This document shows, in pieces, positions 30,387-39,610 of a DNA stretch of 64,000 nt. This DNA comes from Oceanirhabdus sp. W0125-5 (GTDB lineage Bacteria; Bacillota; Clostridia; Clostridiales; Clostridiaceae). The notes beneath the pieces were generated by a model. That model searched no databases, was not told where the DNA came from, and saw only the letters and a list, made by a program, of their open reading frames with translations. The DNA lies in NCBI RefSeq assembly GCF_027938815.1, contig NZ_CP115913.1:4622001-4686000 (forward strand), read 5' to 3'. Position 1 is the first letter of the stretch. Each line of letters opens with the position of its first letter. The position numbers and the translations under genes were made by a program.

Positions 30387-30728
30387 CTAACAAGCAACAA
30401 TTTCCTTAATCATAAACTCCTTTCCACATAATAGCTCCCATTGTTCACTTTTACAGTGTGGACATTTACTATTATTCTCTAGGAGATTAAATACTTTTTT
30501 ACACTCTTTGCACATTCCATTCCCTGGCAATATCTCTATTTTTAATTTAGTATCCTGTAATAATGTACCGTCTACTGCGGCTGGATAACAAGCTTCTATA
30601 TATCTTGGAATCATAGATGAGAGTTCCCCAATTTGCAGCACCAAGGTATCAATTTTTGTTAATTGATTTTTTATTGCAATATTTTCAACGGTTTTTATTA
30701 CCTCTATCACTACTCCCAATTCATGCAT
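30387..30728 (-). CDS. hypA: Hydrogenase/urease nickel chaperone HypA
   Basis: 113 residues starting MHELGVVIEVI; the N-terminal Met-His-Glu binds nickel in HypA. The zinc site is CKECKKVF with CPHC, matching two CxxC pairs. HypA delivers Ni(II) to the large subunit of [NiFe]-hydrogenase with the GTPase HypB, whose gene lies 76 bases upstream. No hypC, hypD, hypE, hypF or hydrogenase structural gene occurs in the window, so those partners must be elsewhere. Confidence 0.92.
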   Translation of the reverse strand: MHELGVVIEVIKTVENIAIKNQLTKIDTLVLQIGELSSMIPRYIEACYPAAVDGTLLQDTKLKIEILPGNGMCKECKKVFNLLENNSKCPHCKSEQWELLCGKEFMIKEIVAC

Positions 30729-30804
30729 AAGAACTCACCTCTTTTGTCAATTTCTCATACTTGACTTTTTACTTTTCGTCCCTCAAATAAAATCTCTTTA
30801 TATT

Positions 30805-31476
30805 CTATTTTTCATTCCAATTTTTCACTTCAGTTCGTACCCATTCAGCCCACTGTTCAATTCCTTCTCCTGTTTTAGCAGAGATTGGAATAACCTTGAT
30901 ATTAGGATTTAATCTTTTAATATGTTCTCTGAATTTATCAAAATTGAAATCAAAATTAGCTACTGCATCTATCTTATTAACTAATACAACATCAACTATG
31001 GAAAACATTAAAGGATATTTCAGCGGCTTATCATCCCCTTCGGGCACGCTCAAAATCATGGCATTCTTTGATGAACCAGTATCAAATTCTGCTGGACATA
31101 CCAAGTTGCCTACGTTTTCTAAAATTGCAAAATCAATTCCTTCTGTTCCAAGCCCCTCAAGACCTTGCTTGGTCATACCTGCATCCAGATGACACATTCC
31201 TCCTGTGTGCAATTGAATTACTTTTGCACCTGTTTTAGAAACAGTGTGAGCGTCCACATCTGAATCAATATCAGCTTCCATTACACCAATGTTCATTTCA
31301 TCTTTTAAAGCCTCAATTGTTCTTACTATAGTTGTTGTTTTACCTGAACCTGGTGATGACATTAAGTTCAATAAAAAGGTCTTTTCTTTTTTTAATTCTT
31401 CCCGAAGAAGCTCAGCTTGTCTATCATTATCTTCAAAAATACTCTGCTTAATCTCAAGAACTTTATATGTATCCAT
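30805..31476 (-). CDS. hypB: Hydrogenase nickel incorporation GTPase HypB
   Basis: 223 residues. The P-loop is SSPGSGKTT (about residues 40-48). Further G-protein motifs are ENVGNLVCPAEFD (the metal-binding Cys-Pro region), LVNKIDA and ISAKTGEGIEQW. There is no N-terminal His-rich nickel store as found in some HypB proteins. It supplies GTP-dependent nickel insertion with HypA. It leads a three-gene operon, hypB-hypA-oxidoreductase. Confidence 0.93.
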   Translation of the reverse strand: MDTYKVLEIKQSIFEDNDRQAELLREELKKEKTFLLNLMSSPGSGKTTTIVRTIEALKDEMNIGVMEADIDSDVDAHTVSKTGAKVIQLHTGGMCHLDAGMTKQGLEGLGTEGIDFAILENVGNLVCPAEFDTGSSKNAMILSVPEGDDKPLKYPLMFSIVDVVLVNKIDAVANFDFNFDKFREHIKRLNPNIKVIPISAKTGEGIEQWAEWVRTEVKNWNEK

Positions 31477-31690
31477 ATCTTATCCCCCATTTACTTAATT
31501 TTCTTATCTCTTGTTAAAAACTTAACAAAACTTTATAAGAAAATTATACCATCAATTACATAGTAATAATATCCTTTTTCGAGAATTTTCTGAATTATTT
31601 TACATTTTATGCTTTATTAAACCTATAAGTTGCTAATTACCACTTCTTTCTCGCAATTAACGGTATATAACGAAGATTAATATGTTTTAT

Positions 31691-31720
31691 AAAACCTCAT
31701 TTAATAATGAGGTTTTTTTT
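31691..31720. terminator. Bidirectional intrinsic terminator
   Basis: AAAACCTCATT and AATGAGGTTTT form an 11-bp stem around TAAT, followed by eight T on the right and a T-rich run on the minus strand. It lies 20 bases after the methyltransferase stop. Confidence 0.85.
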
Positions 31721-31740
31721 CACTAAAACCTCAATATCAT

Positions 31741-32538
31741 TTACAATTTCTTAGCAACTACAACCTCTAACTCAAGTGATATTTCAGGAAGTTGATAATT
31801 AGGCTGCTCTTTCCATCTATCCTTAAGAGTATCCCAGAAACTTATATCCAATGAATCAAAAATTCCACTTAACCAAAGAATCCACCCTCGAGCCTTAATA
31901 GTATTTGAAAGTGGATAAGCTTTAATTTCAGAAAAACCTGGAATTTCTTTATACCCTGACCACTCTGGAGTTGAAATACCTATTCTCTTGCTGAGCTCAT
32001 TAATAACATCCCAATCTTTCTGAAGGTACGCAGATCCTTCTCTCCAGAAACGGGGTACGACAAAAATACAGGTTTCCCCTACAAGATGACGCCAATTCTC
32101 AGTTGCTTCAAAAATATCTGCTCTAGACATTCCTGTCCATGAAAACAATATTGAACAAAACTGATCAGATTCACAATCTACTTGTGGAATTTTAATATCC
32201 CCATCAACCTTTGAATTTGAAGGTGTTCCTGGCAACGCTCCCCAATACAACTCTAAGTTTGAGTAATCTATGCACTTAGGCCATGCACCTACCAAATGCT
32301 TCTTGTCCATCTCAACCCCTATAATTTTTGCCTTTGGAAAGACTGACGCCAATGCCATGCTGCTTATTCCCTCACCTGGCCCAACATCTAAGATTTCACC
32401 ACAACATTCATTTAACATTTTATAAACTTCAGCAGGAAGTGATTGCATATCTTTAATCCTTTCTGCTAACTGATTTTCTACATAAGATGGTGATTTCTCT
32501 GGCAAACCAGATAATTCATTGATTTTTATTATACTCAT
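31741..32538 (-). CDS. Class I SAM-dependent methyltransferase, target unknown
   Basis: 265 residues. Motif I is EILDVGPGEGISS (about residues 52-64) and motif II is AKIIGVEMDKKH, as in Rossmann-fold methyltransferases. The C-terminal part (WILWLSGIFDSLDISFWDTL) is not one I recognise. It is monocistronic, between two terminators, with no neighbour that hints at a substrate. Confidence 0.8.
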   Translation of the reverse strand: MSIIKINELSGLPEKSPSYVENQLAERIKDMQSLPAEVYKMLNECCGEILDVGPGEGISSMALASVFPKAKIIGVEMDKKHLVGAWPKCIDYSNLELYWGALPGTPSNSKVDGDIKIPQVDCESDQFCSILFSWTGMSRADIFEATENWRHLVGETCIFVVPRFWREGSAYLQKDWDVINELSKRIGISTPEWSGYKEIPGFSEIKAYPLSNTIKARGWILWLSGIFDSLDISFWDTLKDRWKEQPNYQLPEISLELEVVVAKKL

Positions 32539-32681
32539 TTATACTCATCCCCTCAATTTAATATTTTGTAGTAAATTACTTATTCCTCATCAATAAATAT
32601 GCTTTTGTTCACTCATGAAAACTTTCATCCCCCCCCAGGGGTTCATTTTTAATTATAGCATAAATTGCCATTATAAACGAT

Positions 32682-32716
32682 AAAAAACGCTCCTTAGAAT
32701 CTCTAAAGAGCGTTTT
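32682..32716 (-). terminator. Terminator of the lipoprotein/M50 operon
   Basis: AAAACGCTCTTTAGAG pairs with CTAAGGAGCGTTTT on the minus strand, followed by T-rich sequence. It lies 8 bases after the stop of the erythromycin-esterase-like gene. Confidence 0.85.
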
Positions 32717-32723
32717 ACTATTA

Positions 32724-33995
32724 CTATTTCAACATTGTCGTAGGTGTAGCATTTTTCACAAAGATAATTGCATTATAAGCATCCTTAGGTATCATTGAGA
32801 TAGTATATCCTGATTTTATTACCTTGCTCATAGAACTAAACTCATCACCTATATTACCCATACTTTGTTTAGATGATAATAATTTCTTTAGTTCCTTATT
32901 CTCCTCTGCTCTTCTGATATCAAGGAAACTAATTTCTTTGTCTATTTCTTCATACATCTTTATTAAATCATTTGTATTATTCTTGATTGAAAATTCTACT
33001 CTCTCTCCACTTGATCCGTCCCTGCATAAGAATTTATTTTCATAAAACTCTGTTCCTATAGCAAAATACTTTTCCTTGTATGCTTCCTTTAAACGCTGCC
33101 CCATAGAAGTATATCCAACAAGAGAGGCTGAAGATTTTTCAATATGTCCATTATGTCCAGCTATAAATAATTTTTCATTTCCTTGACTCTCTTCATAAGC
33201 TAAAATCCACTGAACTTTTTGTGCCATAAAACGATCTCTGACTTCACTATAATTTACATTTGTACCTCTTAAAATGGCATTTTCTTTTATACATAATGCA
33301 TATTGATAAGCCATATCAAACTCACTTTGAGAGCTTTTAGTAATATAAGAGTCTTTATTTTGTTCCATTTCACTCATGATATTTTCTATAGCTTTTAATC
33401 CTTTTTTTATTTTCTTTTCTTCTTGATTAAAAACAGTTTCATCATTTAAATCAGCTAATGAAGTATCATAATCAGAGTATTTTTCACTGTCCACCTTTTT
33501 TATGTAAGACATCAGTCCTGCTTTATTATTATCATATCTTTGCATATCAAACCCATAGAATCTCAATTTTTCTTCATCTGAAACAGATGTGTTATACTCC
33601 TTTATCCATTCCACTAAATCCACCATTTCCTGAGTCTTGTAAATAGCAAATCCAATTTCCTTTACAGCTTCCTCAGCTGTTCCAGTTCCATTCATGATAT
33701 AGTTGTTCACTACTTGACAGCCACCAAAGTCACCTTCTAATGCAAAAACCTTATATCCATAGTTCTTAACTAAGATACTAAAAACATCTTTTTTAAGTTG
33801 TACAAACTCCTTATTTCCATGGGTTGCCTCACCTAAACCCACAATAGAAACACCGTCTGGTATACTAATCTCAGAAACCTCCTGTAAATAGCTTTTAAGT
33901 GTATCTGAAGATACTGTGTTTCCACTACACCCTGTAAAAGATAATAAAATTATTGAAAGGATAACCACCCCAGCTAAAACTCTGTTTTTAAACAA
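32724..33995 (-). CDS. Erythromycin-esterase-like lipoprotein
   Basis: 423 residues with a lipoprotein signal ending in SFTGC (Cys23). The catalytic motif GLGEATHG (Glu56, His59) and IAGHNGHIEK are those of the erythromycin esterase (EreA)/succinoglycan-biosynthesis family. Real Ere enzymes are cytoplasmic; this one is exported and probably acts on another ester, so it should not be read as a macrolide resistance gene. Its gene follows the DUF4097 lipoprotein gene by 19 bases, and both seem to belong to an operon with the M50 protease gene. Confidence 0.85.
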   Translation of the reverse strand: MFKNRVLAGVVILSIILLSFTGCSGNTVSSDTLKSYLQEVSEISIPDGVSIVGLGEATHGNKEFVQLKKDVFSILVKNYGYKVFALEGDFGGCQVVNNYIMNGTGTAEEAVKEIGFAIYKTQEMVDLVEWIKEYNTSVSDEEKLRFYGFDMQRYDNNKAGLMSYIKKVDSEKYSDYDTSLADLNDETVFNQEEKKIKKGLKAIENIMSEMEQNKDSYITKSSQSEFDMAYQYALCIKENAILRGTNVNYSEVRDRFMAQKVQWILAYEESQGNEKLFIAGHNGHIEKSSASLVGYTSMGQRLKEAYKEKYFAIGTEFYENKFLCRDGSSGERVEFSIKNNTNDLIKMYEEIDKEISFLDIRRAEENKELKKLLSSKQSMGNIGDEFSSMSKVIKSGYTISMIPKDAYNAIIFVKNATPTTMLK

Positions 33996-34014
33996 TATAT
34001 CTCACTCCTTTAAC

Positions 34015-35121
34015 TTATCTTTTATTAATTCTTAAATCCCCTGAACTAGTCCTGACTTTAATTAAATTATCAGATTCTCCAACTGCTCCCTTGATTTCAG
34101 ATTCATCTACTTCACCATTAATCTTTATAGGAAAATCTATATCATGCTCACCACTGCCCCCTTTAAACTCAACCTTGAATTGAGCATTTTTGGGCAAATC
34201 TAATATTACATCTCCTGATGCTGAATCTATCTCTACCTTATTTTTAAACTCTATCCATTTAACCTGAGTATTACCTGATGATCTTTCTACAATTAAATCT
34301 CCTTTGAATTCCTTTATTTTCAAATCCCCAGAAGTTGCCTTACTTTTAGTTGTCTGAGACAATAGTTTATCAAAAGTCACCTTACCTGAACTTGCATTAA
34401 TCTCTACTTCCTCTGAAACAACCTCATTCAAATAGTAATCTCCTGAAGTTGATTTACCTTTAAGTACATCAGCTATTATGCTGTTAATCTCAACCTTTCC
34501 TGATGATGATTTAATAACAATTTCCTCTGATTTTATATTTTCAATGATGCTGTCTCCTGATGTTGATATTCTATTGAAATTTGCTGCTTCTATATTCCCT
34601 AAAGTCACTTTTCCTGAACTAGTTTTAATTGATATATCCTTAGCTGTCATATCATTAATCTTATAATCTCCTGATGTTGATTCACCTTTAAAATTGCTTA
34701 ATTCAATTTCTTCGATATTAATATCTCCTGAGGAAGTTCTAATAGCTAGATCGTTGTTATACTTTTCTGGTATATAAACATCTAAATCAATACTGCTTGA
34801 ACCACTGGATACAACTTTAGGATAATCTATACTTATATTAACCTCTTCTTTTTCTACTTTTATCTTAAGTTCAGGAACTATTTTTTCTGATGAAGCTGTC
34901 CCATATAAATTAGCCTTTATCTCATCCTCTTTTGTTATAATAATCTTAATATCAGTTGATGAACTGTTTATACTGATTTTATTAATATCTTTACTAAATT
35001 CAGCACTTTCAGTCTGCTTTACTTCAATGTTCTGGTTGAATCCCACATTAAAGTCACAGCCAATCAAAGCACTTGTGCACATAAAAATCATAAAACAAAC
35101 TACTAAAAATTTTTTATTCAT
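34015..35121 (-). CDS. DUF4097 beta-repeat lipoprotein
   Basis: 368 residues, with a lipoprotein signal ending in SALIGC (Cys22). The rest is made of about eight imperfect beta-helix-like rungs of about 20 residues. Their recurring signature is SSGD/STSGD (for example IRTSSGDINIEEI and STSGDYKINDM), the DUF4097/DUF4098 pattern. Such proteins are surface or periplasmic and often encoded beside envelope-stress genes. The downstream neighbour is the esterase-like lipoprotein, 19 bases away, and the M50 protease gene ends 14 bases upstream. Confidence 0.85.
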   Translation of the reverse strand: MNKKFLVVCFMIFMCTSALIGCDFNVGFNQNIEVKQTESAEFSKDINKISINSSSTDIKIIITKEDEIKANLYGTASSEKIVPELKIKVEKEEVNISIDYPKVVSSGSSSIDLDVYIPEKYNNDLAIRTSSGDINIEEIELSNFKGESTSGDYKINDMTAKDISIKTSSGKVTLGNIEAANFNRISTSGDSIIENIKSEEIVIKSSSGKVEINSIIADVLKGKSTSGDYYLNEVVSEEVEINASSGKVTFDKLLSQTTKSKATSGDLKIKEFKGDLIVERSSGNTQVKWIEFKNKVEIDSASGDVILDLPKNAQFKVEFKGGSGEHDIDFPIKINGEVDESEIKGAVGESDNLIKVRTSSGDLRINKR

Positions 35122-35135
35122 AAACTTCTCCTCTC

Positions 35136-36248
35136 TTAAGCTTCACTACGGATCTCTATAGCTAACTGTTTTAACAATTCTTCATTTAATAATGCTCGTC
35201 CTTTTTCTATTTGGGTATGTATGCATTGTAAACCTTCTTCTATACATTTCTTACCCTTCTCCATATTATTTTCAATAAAAATACTGTATGCTGCTATAGT
35301 TCTTCTTCCTAATGGGGTCATATCATTTACTAACTCTTTTTTCGCTAACTTATAGTATTGTTCACATTTTTCTTTATTTAATAAAATAGAAGAATAATAG
35401 TAAACTAATTCATTATATATTTCCTGTGCCGCATAACTAGGTATTAGTTTTAAATTTTTCTCTATATGATCAACTATTTCTTTAAGTTTTTCATAATCCT
35501 TTTTATCCAAAGCTTCGTGATACAACATAATATTTATATGTGGTCCAAATTCTTTTGCATTATACTCAATATCGTTTAAGTCTATATCTATATCCTTTGG
35601 TCTGATTCCTTTTATTATTTTTCCGTCATAACTCATAATTTTCATAAAGATTTTTCCATAGGGTTTATTCCTTAGTAAAGAGTATATTACTCTTCCATCT
35701 GTACTTATGTTTTCCATCTTTATGGGCAATGCATTGCTAATGATAAATACAAGATTAATAAATATGGCGCCATTGACTATATCCATAAAAATCGAATTCT
35801 TTTGTATTAAAAAGATCTTTAATAATAATAAAATGCCTAAAGATATGCTGTTAAATATTACTCCACCTGCTATAAACCATACAAGTTCTTTTTTAGTAGG
35901 TTCTTTTTCCGGTATCATTTCACAAAACCCACCACAGCCTTTGTGAATTTTAACTTGAAACTTTATTTTATTATTTTCATTTTTCCAATATAAACAACCT
36001 AATGCGTATCTCAAAAGCTTAAATTTTGCTTTCTTTCCAAAAACAAAATGTCCAAATTCATGAATGTTTATTTCTATAAATCCCCATACAAGCATTGTTA
36101 CAACTAATACTCCAAAGTTGATGTTACTCAACCAACCTAGCGAACTCCCTTTGCTGCTAATAATAATTCCTATTATTCCTCCTACTATGAAAGGGCTGAA
36201 TTTTAATAGTTTGTTTTCTTTCTTTTGTGTGTTTTTATTAATATCCAC
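35136..36248 (-). CDS. M50 family membrane metalloprotease (site-2 protease like)
   Basis: 370 residues. Zinc ligands lie in NIHEFGHFVFG (HEFGH at 63-67) inside the second membrane helix. The third ligand region is NALPIKMENISTDGRVIY, the NPxxxxDG-like motif of M50. About four to five membrane helices are followed by a 150-residue cytoplasmic helical tail, perhaps TPR-like. It may cut a membrane-bound regulator. It is first in an operon with the DUF4097 lipoprotein and the esterase-like lipoprotein. Confidence 0.8.
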   Translation of the reverse strand: MDINKNTQKKENKLLKFSPFIVGGIIGIIISSKGSSLGWLSNINFGVLVVTMLVWGFIEINIHEFGHFVFGKKAKFKLLRYALGCLYWKNENNKIKFQVKIHKGCGGFCEMIPEKEPTKKELVWFIAGGVIFNSISLGILLLLKIFLIQKNSIFMDIVNGAIFINLVFIISNALPIKMENISTDGRVIYSLLRNKPYGKIFMKIMSYDGKIIKGIRPKDIDIDLNDIEYNAKEFGPHINIMLYHEALDKKDYEKLKEIVDHIEKNLKLIPSYAAQEIYNELVYYYSSILLNKEKCEQYYKLAKKELVNDMTPLGRRTIAAYSIFIENNMEKGKKCIEEGLQCIHTQIEKGRALLNEELLKQLAIEIRSEA

Positions 36249-36268
36249 TATTGTTTCTCCTTTATTAT

Positions 36269-36296
36269 GGTGACAGTCCCCACCCGAAATATGTCA
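36269..36296. repeat. Dispersed REP-like repeat, copy A
   Basis: GGTGACAGTCCCC followed by ACCCGAAATATGTCA. The first 13 bases are the exact reverse complement of the matching part of copy B (37865-37892), while the tail CACCCGAAAyATGTCA is the same in both. It lies between the M50 and acetyltransferase genes. Confidence 0.6.
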
Positions 36297-36306
36297 AATT
36301 TAATAT

Positions 36307-37143
36307 CTACTTTATACTCTTACATACAAATTCATGTGTCCTCTCTTTAATAAATCCTAATTTATCATATAAATATTTTGCCTTATTCCCTTCAACTACC
36401 CAAAGAGGTACTTTTGTGCACCCTCTGCTTAATACTTTATTAACTCCATAGCCTACTAAAGCTTTTCCATATCCTTTTCCTCGATGCTTCTCGTCTACTG
36501 CCAATGCATCTATCTCATCACCGTCAAGTCTAAGAACAGCGACAATTATACTATTATCTCGTAATACAAATATATTATCAGCATTCTCTTTATAGTCTTG
36601 TCTTTCTTCTTCACTTGGAAGGCTAGGAGTTGATTCCATTCCTACTGATAATCTCATTTTATGAAATGATTCACTAAGCACCTTTTGACATTCATCATAA
36701 TACTCATCTTCATACTTTACAATATCATGATTCTCTATAGTCATTTCTCCACCTGTATAAGTCATATAATTAGACTTAAACCACTGCTTGTACCCATTTT
36801 TATATATAAATAATTGTTCCACATCATTTTCTTTAAAATCACATACAGCTTCTTCAACTCCAGCATTTCTCATCTTCTCTTCTAATGCTTTTAAGATTAT
36901 TGTTCCAATTCCTTCTCTTCTTTTTGATGGTTTTACGTATAAGGTCATACTTGTCTTTTTATTTACCCCAGTAAATACTCCTACCCCAAGCACCTTCTCT
37001 CCATCTTCTATAAGGATTCCACACTCTGGCCATCTATCTAAACACCCAATTATATCATCTCTTACAAAACTATTATCTGAAATCAGATCATTTATTGCCC
37101 CTTTGTATTCCTTTTTATATTCTTTAATAGATATGTTCTTCAT
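36307..37143 (-). CDS. Acetyltransferase with two GNAT domains
   Basis: About 278 residues. ATG 37143 is chosen (AAAGGAG 8 bases upstream); a GTG nine bases earlier is too close to the SD. Two GNAT folds lie in tandem: the first has KPSKRREGIGTIILKALEEK (about residues 72-91), the second LAVDEKHRGKGYGKALV (about 220-236). Both carry the acetyl-CoA pyrophosphate-binding R/Q-x-x-G-x-G/A loop. The substrate cannot be predicted. It is monocistronic, next to repeat copy A. Confidence 0.85.
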   Translation of the reverse strand: MKNISIKEYKKEYKGAINDLISDNSFVRDDIIGCLDRWPECGILIEDGEKVLGVGVFTGVNKKTSMTLYVKPSKRREGIGTIILKALEEKMRNAGVEEAVCDFKENDVEQLFIYKNGYKQWFKSNYMTYTGGEMTIENHDIVKYEDEYYDECQKVLSESFHKMRLSVGMESTPSLPSEEERQDYKENADNIFVLRDNSIIVAVLRLDGDEIDALAVDEKHRGKGYGKALVGYGVNKVLSRGCTKVPLWVVEGNKAKYLYDKLGFIKERTHEFVCKSIK

Positions 37144-37291
37144 TAGCTCCACTCCTTTTCACCTTTCTCTTATGGAAAATCCAATTTACTCCATTCACAT
37201 ATATTGATTATATCACTAATTCAGTATTTTTTAACCATATTATCAATTAATAACTATTCAAATTCTACTTTCTAACCTCCCTACAATCCGT

Positions 37292-37319
37292 AAAAAAGAC
37301 CTATCCTTTGATAAGTCTT
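37292..37319 (-). terminator. Intrinsic terminator (repeat family copy 2)
   Basis: On the minus strand AAGACTTATC pairs with GATAGGTCTT, with one G-U pair and a short loop, followed by six U. It ends the message of the gene at 37333. The same hairpin occurs at 18395-18425 and 48731-48757. Confidence 0.8.
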
Positions 37320-37332
37320 TTACATTCATGTT

Positions 37333-37806
37333 TTATTTTAATCTTTTAATTGGTTTATACTCAGAATCTAGCCATAAAGCTACTTTATAATAATCTTCAT
37401 CTCCATATCTATCTTCAGATAGTTCATCCAATCCACTATAATATACTCTTACTCTATATGTACCTTTAGGAACTTCAATTCTTTTGGCATCAGGAAAATA
37501 TTCACCACCGCCTGCAACAACAAGTTTTCCTGAGTTAATATTTATACTGCATTCATTAACTTTATCCCATTCCTTCAAGTTATCATCTGGCTCATTGTCT
37601 GTAATATCTATTCCTACTACAACATCATAATCGCTAGCTGTTCCAACACCTATAGTTCCATCTGTTATAGCCAATAATCTATTAACAGCCTCTTCGTCCC
37701 AAGAATCAGCTAAATCACCTTCTGCTTCTTCATCTTGCAAATAGAATTCATAATAATCTGCTGGTAAGAATACTTCATACTTAGTCAAGCTTTTCATCCC
37801 TTTCAT
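37333..37806 (-). CDS. Small acidic beta-rich protein, possibly ComJ/Nin-like
   Basis: 157 residues, no signal peptide, strongly acidic, predicted beta-sandwich. The pattern SWDEEAVNRLLAITDGTIGV with VPKGTYRVRVYYSGLDEL recalls the ComJ/Nin (competence nuclease inhibitor) type, though I cannot be sure without a search. No comI/nucA-like nuclease gene is nearby. It is followed by a copy of the repeated terminator hairpin. Confidence 0.5.
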   Translation of the reverse strand: MKGMKSLTKYEVFLPADYYEFYLQDEEAEGDLADSWDEEAVNRLLAITDGTIGVGTASDYDVVVGIDITDNEPDDNLKEWDKVNECSININSGKLVVAGGGEYFPDAKRIEVPKGTYRVRVYYSGLDELSEDRYGDEDYYKVALWLDSEYKPIKRLK

Positions 37807-37864
37807 GTTCTTAATTATTCGTCTCTATTAAGTATCTCCTTAATCTTTAACATGATTCCTTTTA

Positions 37865-37892
37865 GGGGACTGTCACCACCCGAAACATGTCA
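37865..37892. repeat. Dispersed REP-like repeat, copy B, overlapping the kinase stop codon
   Basis: GGGGACTGTCACC followed by ACCCGAAACATGTCA. The TCA at its right end is the stop codon of the histidine kinase gene read on the minus strand. See copy A at 36269-36296; a weaker relative may lie at 42726-42750. Confidence 0.6.
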
Positions 37893-38795
37893 CTTCTTGA
37901 GTTTATTACCACTCTGCAGCTCAACCCATATTTCAATCATATTATCTTTCAATGTTGCTCCTACTCTTCCATCCATTTGCTCTGCCAGCATCTTAACTAT
38001 AGATAGTCCAAGTCCAGTAGTTTGATTCCTTGACTTATCTGATGTATAAAAACGTTCAAAGAGTCGATTCACATCAACTTCAGCTGGATTTTTCACAGGA
38101 TTTCTAAATGAAATTACCGGATTTTCTTTGTTCTTTATACCTACTTCAATGGTTCCAACTGAATGTACAGCACAGTTTCGTATCAGATTTTGAACAATTC
38201 TAACTGTCATTTCTTTGTCAGCCAATGCAAACACAGGTTGTGTTTCTTCAAGCTGTACTGTAAGTTCCTTTTCTTCAAAAACAGCAATAGCATTTGCAAG
38301 ACACTCTGTCACAAGGTTTGTCACATTGATTTGCTCTAGATTGGGCTCTGATCTTGCATTGAGTAAATATGAGTATTCAAAGAACTGCCCAATGAGTTTT
38401 TCCAGTTCAAGGGCATGTTTCTGTGCCACATCAAGTTTTTTTCTTTGATCATCTGAAAGCTCACCTTTTTCCATAAGCTGCTGATACCCTTTGATTGCAG
38501 TAAGAGGAGTTCGTAAATCATGTGAAATATTTGCAATCAACTCCTTAAAGCGTTTTTCCTCACGAATGCCCTTAAGACGGAGGGTTTCCTCCGCCTTAAG
38601 ACATTTATTTATATTGATAGCTAAAGTATTTAGTTCCTTATTTATCAGTTCTAAACTGATAGGCTGACGTGTATGCTCAGTTAGCCTTTTAGTCAACTGC
38701 CGATTGATATTACGCAATTGCAGCTGAAGAAAGACGATATACACAACCAGCATAATAATTAAAATGACCAAAATAATAACCTTAATTGTCAACAC
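37890..38795 (-). CDS. Sensor histidine kinase of the ABC-transporter two-component operon
   Basis: About 301 residues. A single N-terminal membrane helix with almost no external part is followed by HisKA (phospho-His in ELIANISHDLRTPLTAIKG, about residue 92) and HATPase (LVQNLIRNC, GLGLSIVKMLAEQ). Kinases with so short a sensor usually take their signal from a partner ABC transporter. The GTG at 38795 has AAAGG 9 bases upstream; a TTG at 38804 is possible. It is the last gene of RR-ATPase-permease-kinase. Its stop lies inside REP-like repeat copy B. Confidence 0.88.
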   Translation of the reverse strand: MLTIKVIILVILIIMLVVYIVFLQLQLRNINRQLTKRLTEHTRQPISLELINKELNTLAININKCLKAEETLRLKGIREEKRFKELIANISHDLRTPLTAIKGYQQLMEKGELSDDQRKKLDVAQKHALELEKLIGQFFEYSYLLNARSEPNLEQINVTNLVTECLANAIAVFEEKELTVQLEETQPVFALADKEMTVRIVQNLIRNCAVHSVGTIEVGIKNKENPVISFRNPVKNPAEVDVNRLFERFYTSDKSRNQTTGLGLSIVKMLAEQMDGRVGATLKDNMIEIWVELQSGNKLKK

Positions 38796-38812
38796 TATCA
38801 CCAACCTTTAAA

Positions 38813-39610
38813 TTACTTAATTTCCGCTCTTCTAAATGTTCTGTATGCAATAAAGAACATTATAATTATAAATATCAAACTAACAGCAATTGCCTTGAAG
38901 ATGTATCCAATTCCCGTATCCAATGTAATAAAAACGTATTTTCCTCCAAATGGCGTGCAGTCAAAAATACTCTTAAACAACTTGGAACTCTCTCTAAATC
39001 CAGTTAACTGCCCTGAAAGCATTGAAACCCCATAATTAAGTCCTACTAAAAAACCTGGCTTTTTTATCACAAAGGCAAGTGGTACACAAATACTCAGTTG
39101 TGCCATGTATACAATAATCAAGGTGAATATAACTGCCAGCAGCTTCCCTATCTCTGATGCTGATAATACTGTGCCTGCATTGGTGGTCAATAAGTTCAAG
39201 AAGCCTAATGCTGAGTTACCCATACTGAATTCTGAACCTGAGCTAAGCCCAATCCCTATTACGATAATATAAGGAAGAAGCAAGCATCCTATTGCACATA
39301 AAAATACAATTCCTTTACTGACTATAACTGTACTCCTACTGCTGCCAGTTGCTACAGCATCATGTATTGTTTTATTACTAAAATCACCGCAGATTAAAAC
39401 ACCTGCCATTACAGCACCTAAAATAGCAATCATACTTATGTCCGAGAACATAAATCCTAATTCAGCGAAATCAGGATGAATCTTACCTTGTGGTATCATA
39501 TATGCCATCACAGCCATTATTACTGCACTTACTGTTGATATTGCACATAGAACCTTAATTGCCTTTGATTTTCTCATTTTAAATAAATCAGCACGAATCA
39601 AATTAATCAT
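38813..39610 (-). CDS. ABC-2 type permease of an antibiotic/peptide-resistance transporter
   Basis: 265 residues with six membrane helices, beginning MINLIRADLFKMRKSKAIKV, the usual opening of ABC-2 lantibiotic-immunity permeases (LanE/BcrB type). It overlaps the upstream ATPase gene by 8 bases, so the two are coupled. The function would be export of, or protection from, a peptide or other antimicrobial; the substrate is unknown. Confidence 0.85.
   Translation of the reverse strand: MINLIRADLFKMRKSKAIKVLCAISTVSAVIMAVMAYMIPQGKIHPDFAELGFMFSDISMIAILGAVMAGVLICGDFSNKTIHDAVATGSSRSTVIVSKGIVFLCAIGCLLLPYIIVIGIGLSSGSEFSMGNSALGFLNLLTTNAGTVLSASEIGKLLAVIFTLIIVYMAQLSICVPLAFVIKKPGFLVGLNYGVSMLSGQLTGFRESSKLFKSIFDCTPFGGKYVFITLDTGIGYIFKAIAVSLIFIIIMFFIAYRTFRRAEIK

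Noticed and set aside
32629-32641. Poly-C/G tract as a phase-variation switch
   Set aside because: The CCCCCCCCAGGGG tract lies between genes, outside any reading frame or clear promoter element.
32724-33995. Macrolide resistance by erythromycin esterase
   Set aside because: The protein is an exported lipoprotein in an operon with envelope genes; the family is broad and only a few members hydrolyse macrolides.
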